A stretch of 58,226 nt of DNA from an uncultured Thalassovita sp. (GTDB taxonomy: Bacteria; Bacteroidota; Bacteroidia; Cytophagales; Flammeovirgaceae). Position 1 is the first letter of the stretch; each line of letters starts with the position of its first letter. A program made the translations under genes and the position numbers. Under the pieces are notes generated by a model. The model had not been told where the DNA came from. It searched no databases and saw only the letters and a program-made list of their open reading frames with translations. Below, one piece after another: positions 25,567 to 34,579 of this stretch. Location: NCBI GenBank assembly GCA_937129345.1, contig CAKZMZ010000403.1, positions 1 through 58,226 of the forward strand, given 5' to 3'.

Positions 25567-25638
25567 TACGACTTTTATCGTAGCAAACTTGCAAGTACGA
25601 TGACTATCGTATATAATTGTATTACGATGCTTGTCGTA
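25567..25638. promoter_or_regulatory. Three-copy operator TACGA-N6-TCGTA of the BlaI-type repressor
   Basis: Identical half-sites with a 6-base spacer occur at 25567-25582, 25596-25611 and 25623-25638 (start-to-start distances 29 and 27). A -7-like TATAATTG lies at 25612-25619, between copies two and three. The array ends 15 bases before the preferred repressor start. This placement is typical for autoregulation by a BlaI/MecI dimer. Confidence 0.85.
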
Positions 25639-25653
25639 GCAAAAAAAAACACC

Positions 25654-26028
25654 ATGTCAAAACCAACAGAAGCCGAATTAGAAGTATTGCAAGTACTTTG
25701 GGAAAAAGGAGCTTGTACAGTAAAGCAAGTCCACGAAGCACTGGCGAAAAACAAAGAAGTGGGCTACACCACTACCCTCAAAATCATGCAGAATATGTAT
25801 GACAAAAAGCTGCTGAGCCGTGAACCAGCCGGTAGAAGCCATATTTACACTGCTATGGTAAGCGAAGAGGCCACTCAACAAAAATTACTCGATAGGTTCT
25901 TAAAATCTGCCTTTGGCGGATCTGCTATGAAATTGGTCATGCAAGCCTTGGGTAACCACCAACCCAGCAAAGAAGAAATTGAAAGCATTAAAGCGCTATT
26001 GGAACAAAAAGAAAAAGAGAAAAAATGA
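25654..26028 (+). CDS. BlaI/MecI-family transcriptional repressor
   Basis: The start at 25654 (MSKPTEAE) is preferred. Upstream in-frame codons run through the operator palindromes and promoter box, which would place coding sequence over the regulatory site. The 124-residue protein has the BlaI winged helix (LEVLQVLWEKGACTVKQVHEAL, wing GYTTTLKIMQNMYDKKLL) and the C-terminal dimer helix region ending in a Lys/Glu tail. In this family the repressor is cleaved when the M56 partner senses a signal. It overlaps that partner's start by 4 bases (ATGA). Confidence 0.95.
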   Translation: MSKPTEAELEVLQVLWEKGACTVKQVHEALAKNKEVGYTTTLKIMQNMYDKKLLSREPAGRSHIYTAMVSEEATQQKLLDRFLKSAFGGSAMKLVMQALGNHQPSKEEIESIKALLEQKEKEKK

Positions 26029-28160
26029 ACTGGTTACATTCAATTATTTCGGAAGATATCTTGTACGCACTGGGTTGGACACTGCTGCATGCATTATGGC
26101 AAGGCACTTTATTGGCCATTGTTTTGAGTGCAATAATGTTTACCCTTAATAAGCATGCTGCAAAAACTAGGTACGGGGTGGCTGTAGCAGCGCATTTCTC
26201 AATGCTCCTTATCGCAATAGCTACTTTCTGGTTCGTTTTTCCATCTCAAGGAGAGCATGCACTTGGTTTTATGGAGGAAAACAGCATCGAACTCGACCAA
26301 ATAGAATGGACGCCCAATGTGACCCAAACCACAAGAGTGGAATTTTCATCATTTCAAGAAAGAATGACCTATTATTTTGAAAGCCACTTACCCTTGATTG
26401 TAACACTCTGGCTAATGGGCGTTTTGGTATTTACACTTAAGATGTTGGGTAGTTTGGCCTACATCCAAAGATTAAAAACCTACAGAGTAAAAAAAGCTGA
26501 GGCTTACTGGCAAGAAAAGGTGCTGATTCTGAGCGCTCAAATGGGCATTAAAAAAGTAGTCCGACTTATGGAGTCTGCCGTGGTACGCGTACCAATGGTT
26601 GTAGGTCATTTAAAACCTATCATCCTTTTACCTGTTGGTACCATTACCGGCTTATCGCCTCAACAGCTAGAAGCCATTTTAGCACACGAACTGGCCCACA
26701 TAGCCCGACACGACTATTTGGTGAACATACTGCAATCTATCGTAGAAATTTTCTTTTTTTACCATCCGGGTGTTTGGTGGCTTTCTAAGACCATTAGGCA
26801 AGAAAGAGAAAATTGCTGTGATGATGTGGCCATAGCCTATAATCATGACAGCCTAACATTTGCAAAAGCTTTAACGAGTTTGCAAGAGCACCACTGGAAA
26901 CAACCTGAGCTTTCAATGGCGCTTGGTGGCAAAAAATCCCACTTAAAAGCGCGTATCGAAAGAGTTTTACACATCAATAACAATAGCTCAACGGCCTCCC
27001 TTAAGGCTACATTTAAAGAAGGCTTTTTAACAGCCATGCTCCTAATTTTTGCCATTATCGGTTTCTCATTTACACTTCAACAAGTAAAAAAAGAAAATGA
27101 GATGAAACTTGAAAACGATGTAGAAATTGCATCACTTGAGACAGATTCTTCTTTAGTCGAAAACCAACCTATGGTTAATACTTTAGACGCTGATAAAAAT
27201 ACTTTAAAGAAGGACAGAAAAACTACTGAAGAGTACCCTGAAGACGAAAAAACCAAAAAATTAAGCTTTACTCTAGAAGATGACCGCTATGTGTTTGTAA
27301 GGTTAGACTCGGCCAATAACATTATTGAAATGTTTATTGAAGGGGAAAAGATTGAAGAAGGAAAATTTAAAGACTATCCTGAGGTGATCAAGGCCGTAAA
27401 GAAATATTTAAAAAAGGAAAAAATCCATAATGAACTTTTAGAAAAAGAGAAGATAGAGCGAGAGCGTATGCTAAAGGAATTGCAAGCAAAAGAGCAAGCT
27501 ATGCAACAGCAGATTAGTATTAAAATGGAAGAAAAAGCCCTCTTGCGCCAAAAGATGATAGAGCAAGAAATGGCTCAACAGAAAATTATCCTAGAGCAAT
27601 TAGAAATTGAAAAGAGACAAAACTTACTACGACTAGAAAGAGAAACAGAGCTTTTAGAAAAAGCAGTAAAAGAGGGCAAATTATCGAAATTGGAATTTGA
27701 AGAAAGATTGCTTGAGTTTGAAAAGCAGCAATTGCATTTTAAGGCTAAAGAGATGGAAAAAATAGCAGAACTTGAAAGGCTTCAATTAAAAAAAGAGAAA
27801 TTTCCAGAATTACGAGATAAAGAAAGAATACTGAGAGAAAAAGAAAGATTAGTGAGAAAACAGGCAATGCTAGAAAATAGGATTACAAGAGAAAACGTAA
27901 GAGCACAAGCAGCTGAAGAAAGGGATAAGTACCAAAAATTTAAACAGGTTATTTTCCCTGAATTGTTGAAAGATGGATTGATAAAATCAAAAAGCTCCCA
28001 ATTACATTTTAAAATTACAACTGATTCGCTTGAGGTCAATTGCAAAAAACAAAGCGATAAACTCCACAAAAAATACTTTAAAATCTTAAAGAAAGAACTT
28101 GATATTAAATTAAAGGATAGTCAAAAATTTGAAGTCAGTTCTTATGGAGATTGCAATTGA
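26025..28160 (+). CDS. BlaR1-like M56 membrane metallopeptidase with long coiled-coil tail
   Basis: The N-terminal 350 residues carry about four membrane helices and the cytoplasmic zinc protease motif HELAH (221-225) with the downstream ENCCDD third-ligand segment (about 262-267), as in BlaR1/MecR1. Instead of a penicillin-binding sensor domain, the extracytoplasmic C-terminus (about 370-711) begins with a short beta region (LSFTLEDDRYVFVRLDSANN). It continues as a roughly 200-residue Glu/Lys/Gln coiled coil, and ends in a small globular part with two Cys. It presumably cleaves the adjacent BlaI-type repressor on sensing an envelope signal that is not directly a beta-lactam. Confidence 0.9.
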   Translation: MNWLHSIISEDILYALGWTLLHALWQGTLLAIVLSAIMFTLNKHAAKTRYGVAVAAHFSMLLIAIATFWFVFPSQGEHALGFMEENSIELDQIEWTPNVTQTTRVEFSSFQERMTYYFESHLPLIVTLWLMGVLVFTLKMLGSLAYIQRLKTYRVKKAEAYWQEKVLILSAQMGIKKVVRLMESAVVRVPMVVGHLKPIILLPVGTITGLSPQQLEAILAHELAHIARHDYLVNILQSIVEIFFFYHPGVWWLSKTIRQERENCCDDVAIAYNHDSLTFAKALTSLQEHHWKQPELSMALGGKKSHLKARIERVLHINNNSSTASLKATFKEGFLTAMLLIFAIIGFSFTLQQVKKENEMKLENDVEIASLETDSSLVENQPMVNTLDADKNTLKKDRKTTEEYPEDEKTKKLSFTLEDDRYVFVRLDSANNIIEMFIEGEKIEEGKFKDYPEVIKAVKKYLKKEKIHNELLEKEKIERERMLKELQAKEQAMQQQISIKMEEKALLRQKMIEQEMAQQKIILEQLEIEKRQNLLRLERETELLEKAVKEGKLSKLEFEERLLEFEKQQLHFKAKEMEKIAELERLQLKKEKFPELRDKERILREKERLVRKQAMLENRITRENVRAQAAEERDKYQKFKQVIFPELLKDGLIKSKSSQLHFKITTDSLEVNCKKQSDKLHKKYFKILKKELDIKLKDSQKFEVSSYGDCN

Positions 28161-28165
28161 AATAC

Positions 28166-28197
28166 AACTCCCTAATGATTTGCTTAGGGAGTTTTTT
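28166..28197. terminator. Bidirectional terminator between the M56 gene and the PH-like gene
   Basis: The perfect 10-base arms AACTCCCTAA (28166-28175) and TTAGGGAGTT (28184-28193) are followed by T residues on the plus strand. The hairpin lies 5 bases after the M56 stop codon and adjoins the convergent gene's end at 28196. Confidence 0.85.
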
Positions 28198-28678
28198 AGG
28201 CTATTTGCTTAATTGCCTGCCTAAGCTCATCAGGTTTTTGTGTACCGATCAATATCGATTTTTTGTCTTTTAGGGTAATATCGAGCCCTATATTACCTGC
28301 TATATTGTAAGCTTTTTTGCCTTCTAATGTAGTGCGCACACCCCAACCACCAAATTCTTTTATGGGATTGTACTTTCTCAACTCCAAATTTTCCATATCC
28401 TGCCAACGGATGTTTTTCCACTGATTTACGAGCGGAAAAAACTTGAAAGAAATACCCTCTCTGCTGATTTTAGTGTGCAAACAAGAAAAATAAATCAAGA
28501 TGGTTACTCCAAAAGTAATAAAACAACTAACCCAAAGCCCAATATATTCTACTTGGCTGTCTATGTTACTCCCACTAATGATCAAGTAGACAATCACAGC
28601 ATCGCATATTAAGAGAATGACCCAAAGCCAAAGTTGCCTAAAGTACTGTTTTTCCTCAAAAATTGATTTGGATTCCAT
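28196..28678 (-). CDS. Small membrane protein with PH-like C-terminal domain
   Basis: Two membrane helices (about 17-35 and 46-66) are followed by a cytoplasmic beta-rich domain. That domain (ISREGISFKFFPLVNQWKNIRW and ILIGTQKPDELRQAI patterns) looks like the bacterial PH domain of membrane-anchored PH proteins. The final segment, in which a TQKPDEL loop precedes a helix, is characteristic. The role is unknown. It is transcribed alone, with a TAAGTTTG box (complement of 28722-28729) about 45 bases before the start codon. Confidence 0.7.
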   Translation of the reverse strand: MESKSIFEEKQYFRQLWLWVILLICDAVIVYLIISGSNIDSQVEYIGLWVSCFITFGVTILIYFSCLHTKISREGISFKFFPLVNQWKNIRWQDMENLELRKYNPIKEFGGWGVRTTLEGKKAYNIAGNIGLDITLKDKKSILIGTQKPDELRQAIKQIA

Positions 28679-29085
28679 CGGGTTTTAATGTTTATAGGTT
28701 GAAGATGATACCACTGCGTCTCAAACTTAAAGGTATGTATACCCCATTGGTCGTAAAATATTTTAGCAATTGACCATCGTATCTTATTCTATTTTATAAG
28801 GTGTTACAGAAAGTGTTTTTTTGTAAGCAGCCTATTAGCCAATAACCTTTTTTTAATTCGTCGGATTTTGGTCAATCATTCTTACATATTTTAAGAAAAA
28901 TTCCTTTTTAGCGCAAGCACATTTCTTCATCGCTTTAATGTTTATAGAATATTTGGTAACTTAAATAGTAAATCGAAAATTTGGTAAAAGCTGTCAAATA
29001 TCTGCTTAGATAATTGACCAAGATAAAACCAAATCAATCTACAGCATGTACCCTATTTATCTTTAAATATTTAGTCTTTGCAGAT
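28679..29085. other. AT-rich divergent spacer
   Basis: No gene is visible between the PH-like gene and the lectin gene. Apart from the minus-strand -7-like box at 28722-28729 I see no repeat, hairpin or structured RNA. Confidence 0.5.
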
Positions 29086-29844
29086 ATGCGTTGTTTATTA
29101 CTATTTTTTTCTCTAAGCATTTTTTCGAGTAGCTCCTACGCTCAATTTGAACTTATCGGCGATGCAGAATTTATGTCGGGCAACTGTATTAGGCTTACGC
29201 CAGATTACCAATACAGAGAGGGTATTGCCTATTACCAAGCAAAACTGGACCTTACCCGCTTTTTCGAAATCACTTTTGATGTTTTTTTTGGTGCTAAGGA
29301 TGAAGGTGCCGATGGTATTACCTTTGTAATACATGACGACCCCCGTGGTTACAGCGCCTATGGCACTTGGGGCGAGTGTATGGGTTATGGTCGCTGGAGT
29401 CCATCAGCTTATTGGGCCAATTCCATTACCCCTTCTATTGCCGTTGAGTTTGATACTTATCAAAATCTACAGCAAGGTGATCCTTGGCATGACCATGTGG
29501 CCTATTTAGAAAATGGAGTGAGTTACCACAAAAGCTACTGGAGCAACGACCAAGATGATTTTAACATAGAAGATAACTTTCTACACGACTTTCGCTTTAG
29601 TTGGGACCCTGAAACCCAAACCATTCGAGTAAAGTTAGATGGCAAGACCGTTTATACCGGCCAAAGAGATTTGATTAATGATATTTTTAAAGGTAAAACC
29701 GAAGTAATATGGGGTTTTACCGCATCTACTGGGCGTAAATCCAACCTACAATATTTCTGCCTTAGAAACTTGGCCTATGAAAATACGCCAGACAATAGCC
29801 CATTTACAGAAGATCCAGCCCTCAATACATCAAAAACAGAATAA
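29086..29844 (+). CDS. Secreted L-type (legume-like) lectin domain protein
   Basis: The ATG at 29086 is chosen because it starts a proper signal peptide (cleaved after SYAQ). The longer frame would need a TTG start. The 252-residue product is almost entirely an L-type lectin beta-sandwich. The metal/sugar-site segments are KDEGADGITFVIHDDPRG, SIAVEFDTYQN and DPWHDHVAYLEN, followed by the closing strand TEVIWGFTASTG. In other Bacteroidota this domain is usually one module of much larger surface proteins. Here it stands alone, without a sorting domain. It probably binds glycans outside the cell. Confidence 0.9.
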   Translation: MRCLLLFFSLSIFSSSSYAQFELIGDAEFMSGNCIRLTPDYQYREGIAYYQAKLDLTRFFEITFDVFFGAKDEGADGITFVIHDDPRGYSAYGTWGECMGYGRWSPSAYWANSITPSIAVEFDTYQNLQQGDPWHDHVAYLENGVSYHKSYWSNDQDDFNIEDNFLHDFRFSWDPETQTIRVKLDGKTVYTGQRDLINDIFKGKTEVIWGFTASTGRKSNLQYFCLRNLAYENTPDNSPFTEDPALNTSKTE

Positions 29845-29950
29845 TACGCATAATGAGCAGGGTAATAAATGGTTTAAAGAGTATCAATAATTTTTTTAGT
29901 AGATGCTGGTATTGATGCCAACATTAGGAAAGTATTTTTTTATCTGATTT

Positions 29951-30304
29951 ATGTTCACTGTAATTGCCGTAGTTGTTATCGCAGCTGTTTTAGTTTGGTT
30001 TTTCTACTTTAAAAATAAGCAAACCATACACAAAGCAGTAGAAGCCGAAGGAGAAGTTATGGGCTATGAAGAAATTGCCCAGCCTAGCTTGCAATCCCTA
30101 TTTTCATCAAAAAAAGAAGTAGCTACTAACAAATCTTATCCCATAATAAGATTTAGGGTACAAGGTGCAAAGATGGTTCGCTTTCGCTCACAAAAAGGGT
30201 TTAAAGCACCTTTGCCCTATAAAAAAGGAGATAAAGTTTTGATAGAATATGAGGCGGAAAATCCTTTGGTAGCTAGAATTAAAAGAAATCAATTGGTCAA
30301 TTGA
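29951..30304 (+). CDS. DUF3592-like single-pass membrane protein
   Basis: An N-terminal membrane helix (about residues 3-20) is followed by a small beta domain of about 90 residues. It has the pattern of DUF3592-type proteins: EAEGEVMGYE at the start of the first strand, a YPIIRFRVQG strand and a YKKGDKVLIEYEAENP strand. The 3' end overlaps that of the convergent histidine kinase gene by 16 bases. Function unknown. Confidence 0.65.
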   Translation: MFTVIAVVVIAAVLVWFFYFKNKQTIHKAVEAEGEVMGYEEIAQPSLQSLFSSKKEVATNKSYPIIRFRVQGAKMVRFRSQKGFKAPLPYKKGDKVLIEYEAENPLVARIKRNQLVN

Positions 30305-31650
30305 GATAAAGGTAACTCAATAGTAATGGCAGTTCCCTTGCTTAATTCGGAATAAACATCTATGGTTCCACCGTGTAGATGTACCACTTGCCTGCTCAAA
30401 CTCAAGCCTATACCGGAGCCTTTCTCTTTAGTAGTAAAAAATGGTGTAAAAATCTTGGCTTTTGTAGCTGCCTCCATGCCTTCGCCCTCATCTACTACAC
30501 GTATGGTACATGTCTGGTCTTTCGTTTTTTGTGCAATAAGGGTTATTTTAGAAGCCGTTTTTTCTTTACATGCCTCCAAAGCATTGAGCACTAAATTGAT
30601 CATGACCTGCTCTAAGAGTTCCATATCTGCCTGTAACTCCAGCTCATCATCCACTTTTATATTAAAATGTGCTCCTTGATCTTTGGCTGTTTCTTCTAGC
30701 AGTTCTATCGTTCTTTTAAGTACGACCGCAACTTTAAAGCGCATATATTGCAGTTTAGGGTTTACCACAAACATGCGATAATGCTCTACAAACTTGATGA
30801 GCCCTTTACTTCTTTGATCAATAGTTTCTAAGCCTTTATTGAGCTGCAGGTATACTTTACTTTGCTTACCTTCTATTTTTTGGAGAGTTTTAGTAGATAA
30901 AGTATTTGCTAATGATGCAATAGGTGTTACAGAATTGATAATTTCATGCGCAAGGACCCTGATCAACTTTTCCCAACTACTTACTTCAATACCCACTACT
31001 TGGCTGCTCACATCTTGCATATTTAAAATGTGTATAGTGTGCTCTTTATTTTTAAAAGTGGAGTGATGTATATTTAAAGTGCATTCCTTCTCCTTTCTTT
31101 TAAAAGTAAAATGAACCTGCCCTGCTTTTTCTGCCTTTAAAATTGCCTCAAGTACATTGGATATAAACTTTTCTAATTGTTTAACCTCAGATAAAGTGGG
31201 CAAACCAAATAGTTTGGTAAAAGCTTTATTAGATAAGATGATGCCTCCTTGATCATCGTAGCAAAGTATGGCATTGGGAGCATGTTCTATGATCTGCTCA
31301 GAAAACAGTTCGGCATTCCGTGTTGCTTTGCGCAGTTCACCAATTTCTACGAGCAAATTAGTAAGTGTGCTACTGATTTTATTAAAGATTGCACCCTTGG
31401 GCAGGCTTGATGCCGAAGCAGAAACATCTTTGTGCAACAAAGCAACCAAGTACTTTTCTATTTTGCTAAGCTGCTTTTCTTGAAAGCCTACCAATTCAAT
31501 AACCGTAAAAAAGATGCATAGTAAAGTTAGGATGGGCGCCACTTGCCAGTCGCTTTTTAATAAGAGGTAGTTAAAGAGCATGGTCAGTGTAAACAACAAT
31601 AGAATCCTCAACACCAACCTGAACCTAAAAGTACTTATGGCAGCAAACAT
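30289..31650 (-). CDS. NtrB/NtrY-type membrane sensor histidine kinase
   Basis: Two N-terminal membrane helices (about 12-31 and 38-55) are followed by a linker and a PAS domain (about 115-215, IIEHAPNAILCYDDQGGIILSN). HisKA has H235 in LAHEIINSVTPI, which is the NtrB/NtrY class of H box. The ATPase domain has complete N (NLVLNALEAC), G1 (DEGEGM), F (PFFTTKEKGSG) and G2 boxes. Kinases of this class normally signal to NtrC-type regulators. No such gene is adjacent; the nearest one in this window is at 47613-48764. It is divergent from the SpoIIE-phosphatase gene. Confidence 0.92.
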   Translation of the reverse strand: MFAAISTFRFRLVLRILLLFTLTMLFNYLLLKSDWQVAPILTLLCIFFTVIELVGFQEKQLSKIEKYLVALLHKDVSASASSLPKGAIFNKISSTLTNLLVEIGELRKATRNAELFSEQIIEHAPNAILCYDDQGGIILSNKAFTKLFGLPTLSEVKQLEKFISNVLEAILKAEKAGQVHFTFKRKEKECTLNIHHSTFKNKEHTIHILNMQDVSSQVVGIEVSSWEKLIRVLAHEIINSVTPIASLANTLSTKTLQKIEGKQSKVYLQLNKGLETIDQRSKGLIKFVEHYRMFVVNPKLQYMRFKVAVVLKRTIELLEETAKDQGAHFNIKVDDELELQADMELLEQVMINLVLNALEACKEKTASKITLIAQKTKDQTCTIRVVDEGEGMEAATKAKIFTPFFTTKEKGSGIGLSLSRQVVHLHGGTIDVYSELSKGTAITIELPLSQLTN

Positions 31651-31929
31651 TTTACACGATTTTTTTTGATTGATAATGGCTGCTTTTTCTTTAAAAATAG
31701 CCAGAGCAGCCAGGTCTTAACTTACATAAAAAACCCTGTAAATATATTTAAAGCGATACAGACAATAACTCCATATTTGGTGAAAATATGTGATTATAAC
31801 CAAAATAAAGCAAGCTTTTCGCTCAGTTTAATTTTACTTAAACATTTTTACCTAGTAAAAATCTATATCAGCAATAAAGCACAGCATACTTGGTTCATAT
31901 TTATTAGATATGGCAACAAGTTAACACAT

Positions 31930-34572
31930 ATGACGAAGATTATCTATTATCCCCTTGCAATTATAAGCTTTATAAGTGTACTTCATTGGTGGAGCGCTCC
32001 TTACCAAGTAAACAAAAACAAAGTTAGGCAACAGCAATCAGATACCTTGCAGATTTACCTACTCAATGAGATGGTAGATGAGCTTTTCCATGATAATGAA
32101 AATTCCATCGATGAAATAATGGCCTTAGCAGATTCAGCATTGAGGCTATCAGAGGAAGTAAATTATCCTAAAGGCATTATTAGATCGGCATTAAATGTAG
32201 GAAGGGTAAAAAAACTAAAAAGGGAATATAGAAGTGGTTTGAATTACTACTTACAGGCCTTAAGAACTGCCGAAACGCTTGACGACCAAGCAACCCTTAC
32301 CGAAGTTTATATAGAAACTGCCGGCTTTTATAAAGAGTGGCAGGTAGATGACAAAGCCCTTTCCTTTTATCTCAAAGCCTTGGATAAAGCCAAAAAAAAT
32401 AATTTTGACGACAAAGAAGAGGCAGTTTTACGCTTTCTTGCTATGTTTTTCCAAATCAAGGGAGATTACGATACTTCAGAGAAATACTATCAAGAACTCA
32501 TTACATTTTACAAGGAGAGGAACGACGAAGGAAACCGTATCTCCACGTTTGAGAAACTCACAAGTCTTTATACTCTCTCAGGCGAATTAAATTCAGCCAT
32601 AGCAGTAAGCCAACAAGTTTTAGAAATCAAAAAAGAGGCGAAAGATACTGCAGCCATAGCCAACTATCTCAATAAAATCGGTATACTTCAGCAAAAGTTG
32701 AAGAATTACGATCTCGCCATCCAATACTTTAACGAGGCCATCTATTACCATAAAGCACAAGGCAAAGAGTCCGCCTCTTATGCTTATATTATGATGAGTA
32801 AAGGCGTGGTCTACCAAACAAAAAGAGAGTTTGTTCAGGCATTGTCTATTTTTGAAGAAGTGCTCGATATCTGGAAGGAAGAAGGCAATAAGGCAGAGAT
32901 AGCCAACGCGTTAAATTACCTAGTTACCTTTAACATGGGCTTGGGAGAATACGGTAAGAGTAAAAACTACTGCGAAGAGGCCATAGAACTAGCCAAGAAA
33001 GCCAACGATATAAAAAACCTAGAAAAAAATTACAAAAGACTATCTGAAATTTACGAAGAAATAGGCAGCTCCAAAAGAGCATTGGAAGCCTACAAAGAGT
33101 ATCTCGTCTACAAAGAAGCGTTTTACGAAAAAGAAAGAACACGCCTTGAGCAACTTACCCAAAAACAACTTGAGGCAGAAAAAGCAGAGAAAGAATTGAA
33201 ACTGCAGCTGGCCGACCAGCAGATGAAAACTCTAGAGCTCTCTAATCTAAAAGTAGAAGCCGAAAAGAAAGAGCAAGAACTGGAAATGTTGACACAGCAG
33301 CAAGAGTTACAAGAAGCACAATTACAAGCAGAACAATTGGAAAAAGATCGCGTTGCACAAGCTTTGAGATTAGCGCAACAAAAGTTGGAAGCAGAGAAAA
33401 GAGAAAAGGCCATTAATGATTTAAAAAGACAACAAGAGCTGAAAGACCTAGAACTCAAACAAAAAGAGTTAGAAGAGCAAGAAAGACAAAATACCATTGC
33501 CCTGTTAGAAAATGAGAAAAAGCTCCAAGCCCAAAAAATTGCAGAAGAAGCCAAACTAAAGCAGTACGGTATTTACATAATCGGGCTTTGTGGTTTTGTT
33601 TTGGTGGTCATTACCTTTTCTTTCATCATGAAGCAAAAGGCCAACAAAAAGTTGAAAGCGCAACAGTTTGAAATCATGGAAAAGAACGAAGAGCTGCAAA
33701 CACAAGAAGAAGAACTTCGCCAAAATATGGAAGAGCTGCAAGCTACCCAAGAAGACCTACAGCGAAACAAGTCTGAACTGGAGTCTGCTTATGTGGAATT
33801 AGAAACCAAGAACATACACTTAACAGATAGTATTAAGTACGCCAAAAGGATACAAAATGCCATATTGCCACCAGAACGCGATTTAAAAACAGCGTTTCCA
33901 GAGCATTTTGTGATATTCATACCTAAAGATATGGTTTCTGGCGATTTCTATTGGTTTTCTCAGCAAGGGAACAAATCGATTATTGCCACTGTAGACTGTA
34001 CAGGCCATGGCGTACCTGGCGCATTTATGTCAATGATCGGCAATGCCCATCTTAACCAAATTGTAAATGAGAGAGGCATACACGACCCTAAAGATATTTT
34101 AGAGAACATGCACCATCAGGTATTAGACGCGCTCAACCAAAAAGATTCGAGGAATGTGGACGGAATGGATTTGGCAATTGCCTGTATTGAGCAATGGGAA
34201 GATGGTATGGTAAGTCTTAAATACAGTGGTGCCAAGTGTCCTCTGTTCCATTATAGAGATGGGGAAGTAAAAAGACTTGACCCAGATAGAAAATCTATCG
34301 GCGGTTGGTATGATGGCGTAAATACAACTTTTACCGATCAGGTAATCCAGCTTAAAAAAGGCGATGTTGTTTATCTAACTACCGATGGCTTTATTGACTC
34401 AGCTAATGAGAAAAGAAGAAGATTTGGCAGTAAAAGAATGAGAGAACTCATAAGCAAACATGGCAACAAGCCTGCTTACGAACAAAAGCTTATCTTCGAG
34501 AATACTTTGAGCGAGCATCAAAAAAATGCCGACCAAAGAGATGACATCACTTTAATAGGAATTAAAATTTAA
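31930..34572 (+). CDS. TPR-coiled coil-SpoIIE (PP2C) membrane phosphatase
   Basis: The ATG at 31930 is preferred over an upstream in-frame TTG because it starts at a signal/anchor helix (IIYYPLAIISFISVL). The 880-residue product has a TPR array (about 55-390), a long Gln/Glu/Lys coiled coil (about 395-540), a membrane helix (about 545-567) and a second short coiled coil. It ends in a SpoIIE-type PP2C phosphatase domain (about 635-880) with KDMVSGDFYWF, the metal-site VDCTGHGVPGAF and LTTDGFIDS and the closing RDDITLIGIK. Such proteins dephosphorylate Ser/Thr on regulators such as anti-sigma antagonists. No STAS or anti-sigma gene is next to it. Confidence 0.93.
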   Translation: MTKIIYYPLAIISFISVLHWWSAPYQVNKNKVRQQQSDTLQIYLLNEMVDELFHDNENSIDEIMALADSALRLSEEVNYPKGIIRSALNVGRVKKLKREYRSGLNYYLQALRTAETLDDQATLTEVYIETAGFYKEWQVDDKALSFYLKALDKAKKNNFDDKEEAVLRFLAMFFQIKGDYDTSEKYYQELITFYKERNDEGNRISTFEKLTSLYTLSGELNSAIAVSQQVLEIKKEAKDTAAIANYLNKIGILQQKLKNYDLAIQYFNEAIYYHKAQGKESASYAYIMMSKGVVYQTKREFVQALSIFEEVLDIWKEEGNKAEIANALNYLVTFNMGLGEYGKSKNYCEEAIELAKKANDIKNLEKNYKRLSEIYEEIGSSKRALEAYKEYLVYKEAFYEKERTRLEQLTQKQLEAEKAEKELKLQLADQQMKTLELSNLKVEAEKKEQELEMLTQQQELQEAQLQAEQLEKDRVAQALRLAQQKLEAEKREKAINDLKRQQELKDLELKQKELEEQERQNTIALLENEKKLQAQKIAEEAKLKQYGIYIIGLCGFVLVVITFSFIMKQKANKKLKAQQFEIMEKNEELQTQEEELRQNMEELQATQEDLQRNKSELESAYVELETKNIHLTDSIKYAKRIQNAILPPERDLKTAFPEHFVIFIPKDMVSGDFYWFSQQGNKSIIATVDCTGHGVPGAFMSMIGNAHLNQIVNERGIHDPKDILENMHHQVLDALNQKDSRNVDGMDLAIACIEQWEDGMVSLKYSGAKCPLFHYRDGEVKRLDPDRKSIGGWYDGVNTTFTDQVIQLKKGDVVYLTTDGFIDSANEKRRRFGSKRMRELISKHGNKPAYEQKLIFENTLSEHQKNADQRDDITLIGIKI

Positions 34573-34579
34573 ACATAAA

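Noticed and set aside
25600-25653. Upstream start codons for the BlaI-type repressor
   Set aside because: These starts lie inside the operator copies and promoter box. The ATG at 25654 begins the family's conserved N-terminus.
33123-33554. Ser/Cys-rich minus-strand ORF of 143 codons
   Set aside because: It is the antisense shadow of the coiled-coil region of the SpoIIE-phosphatase gene (Gln/Glu/Lys codons read backwards).
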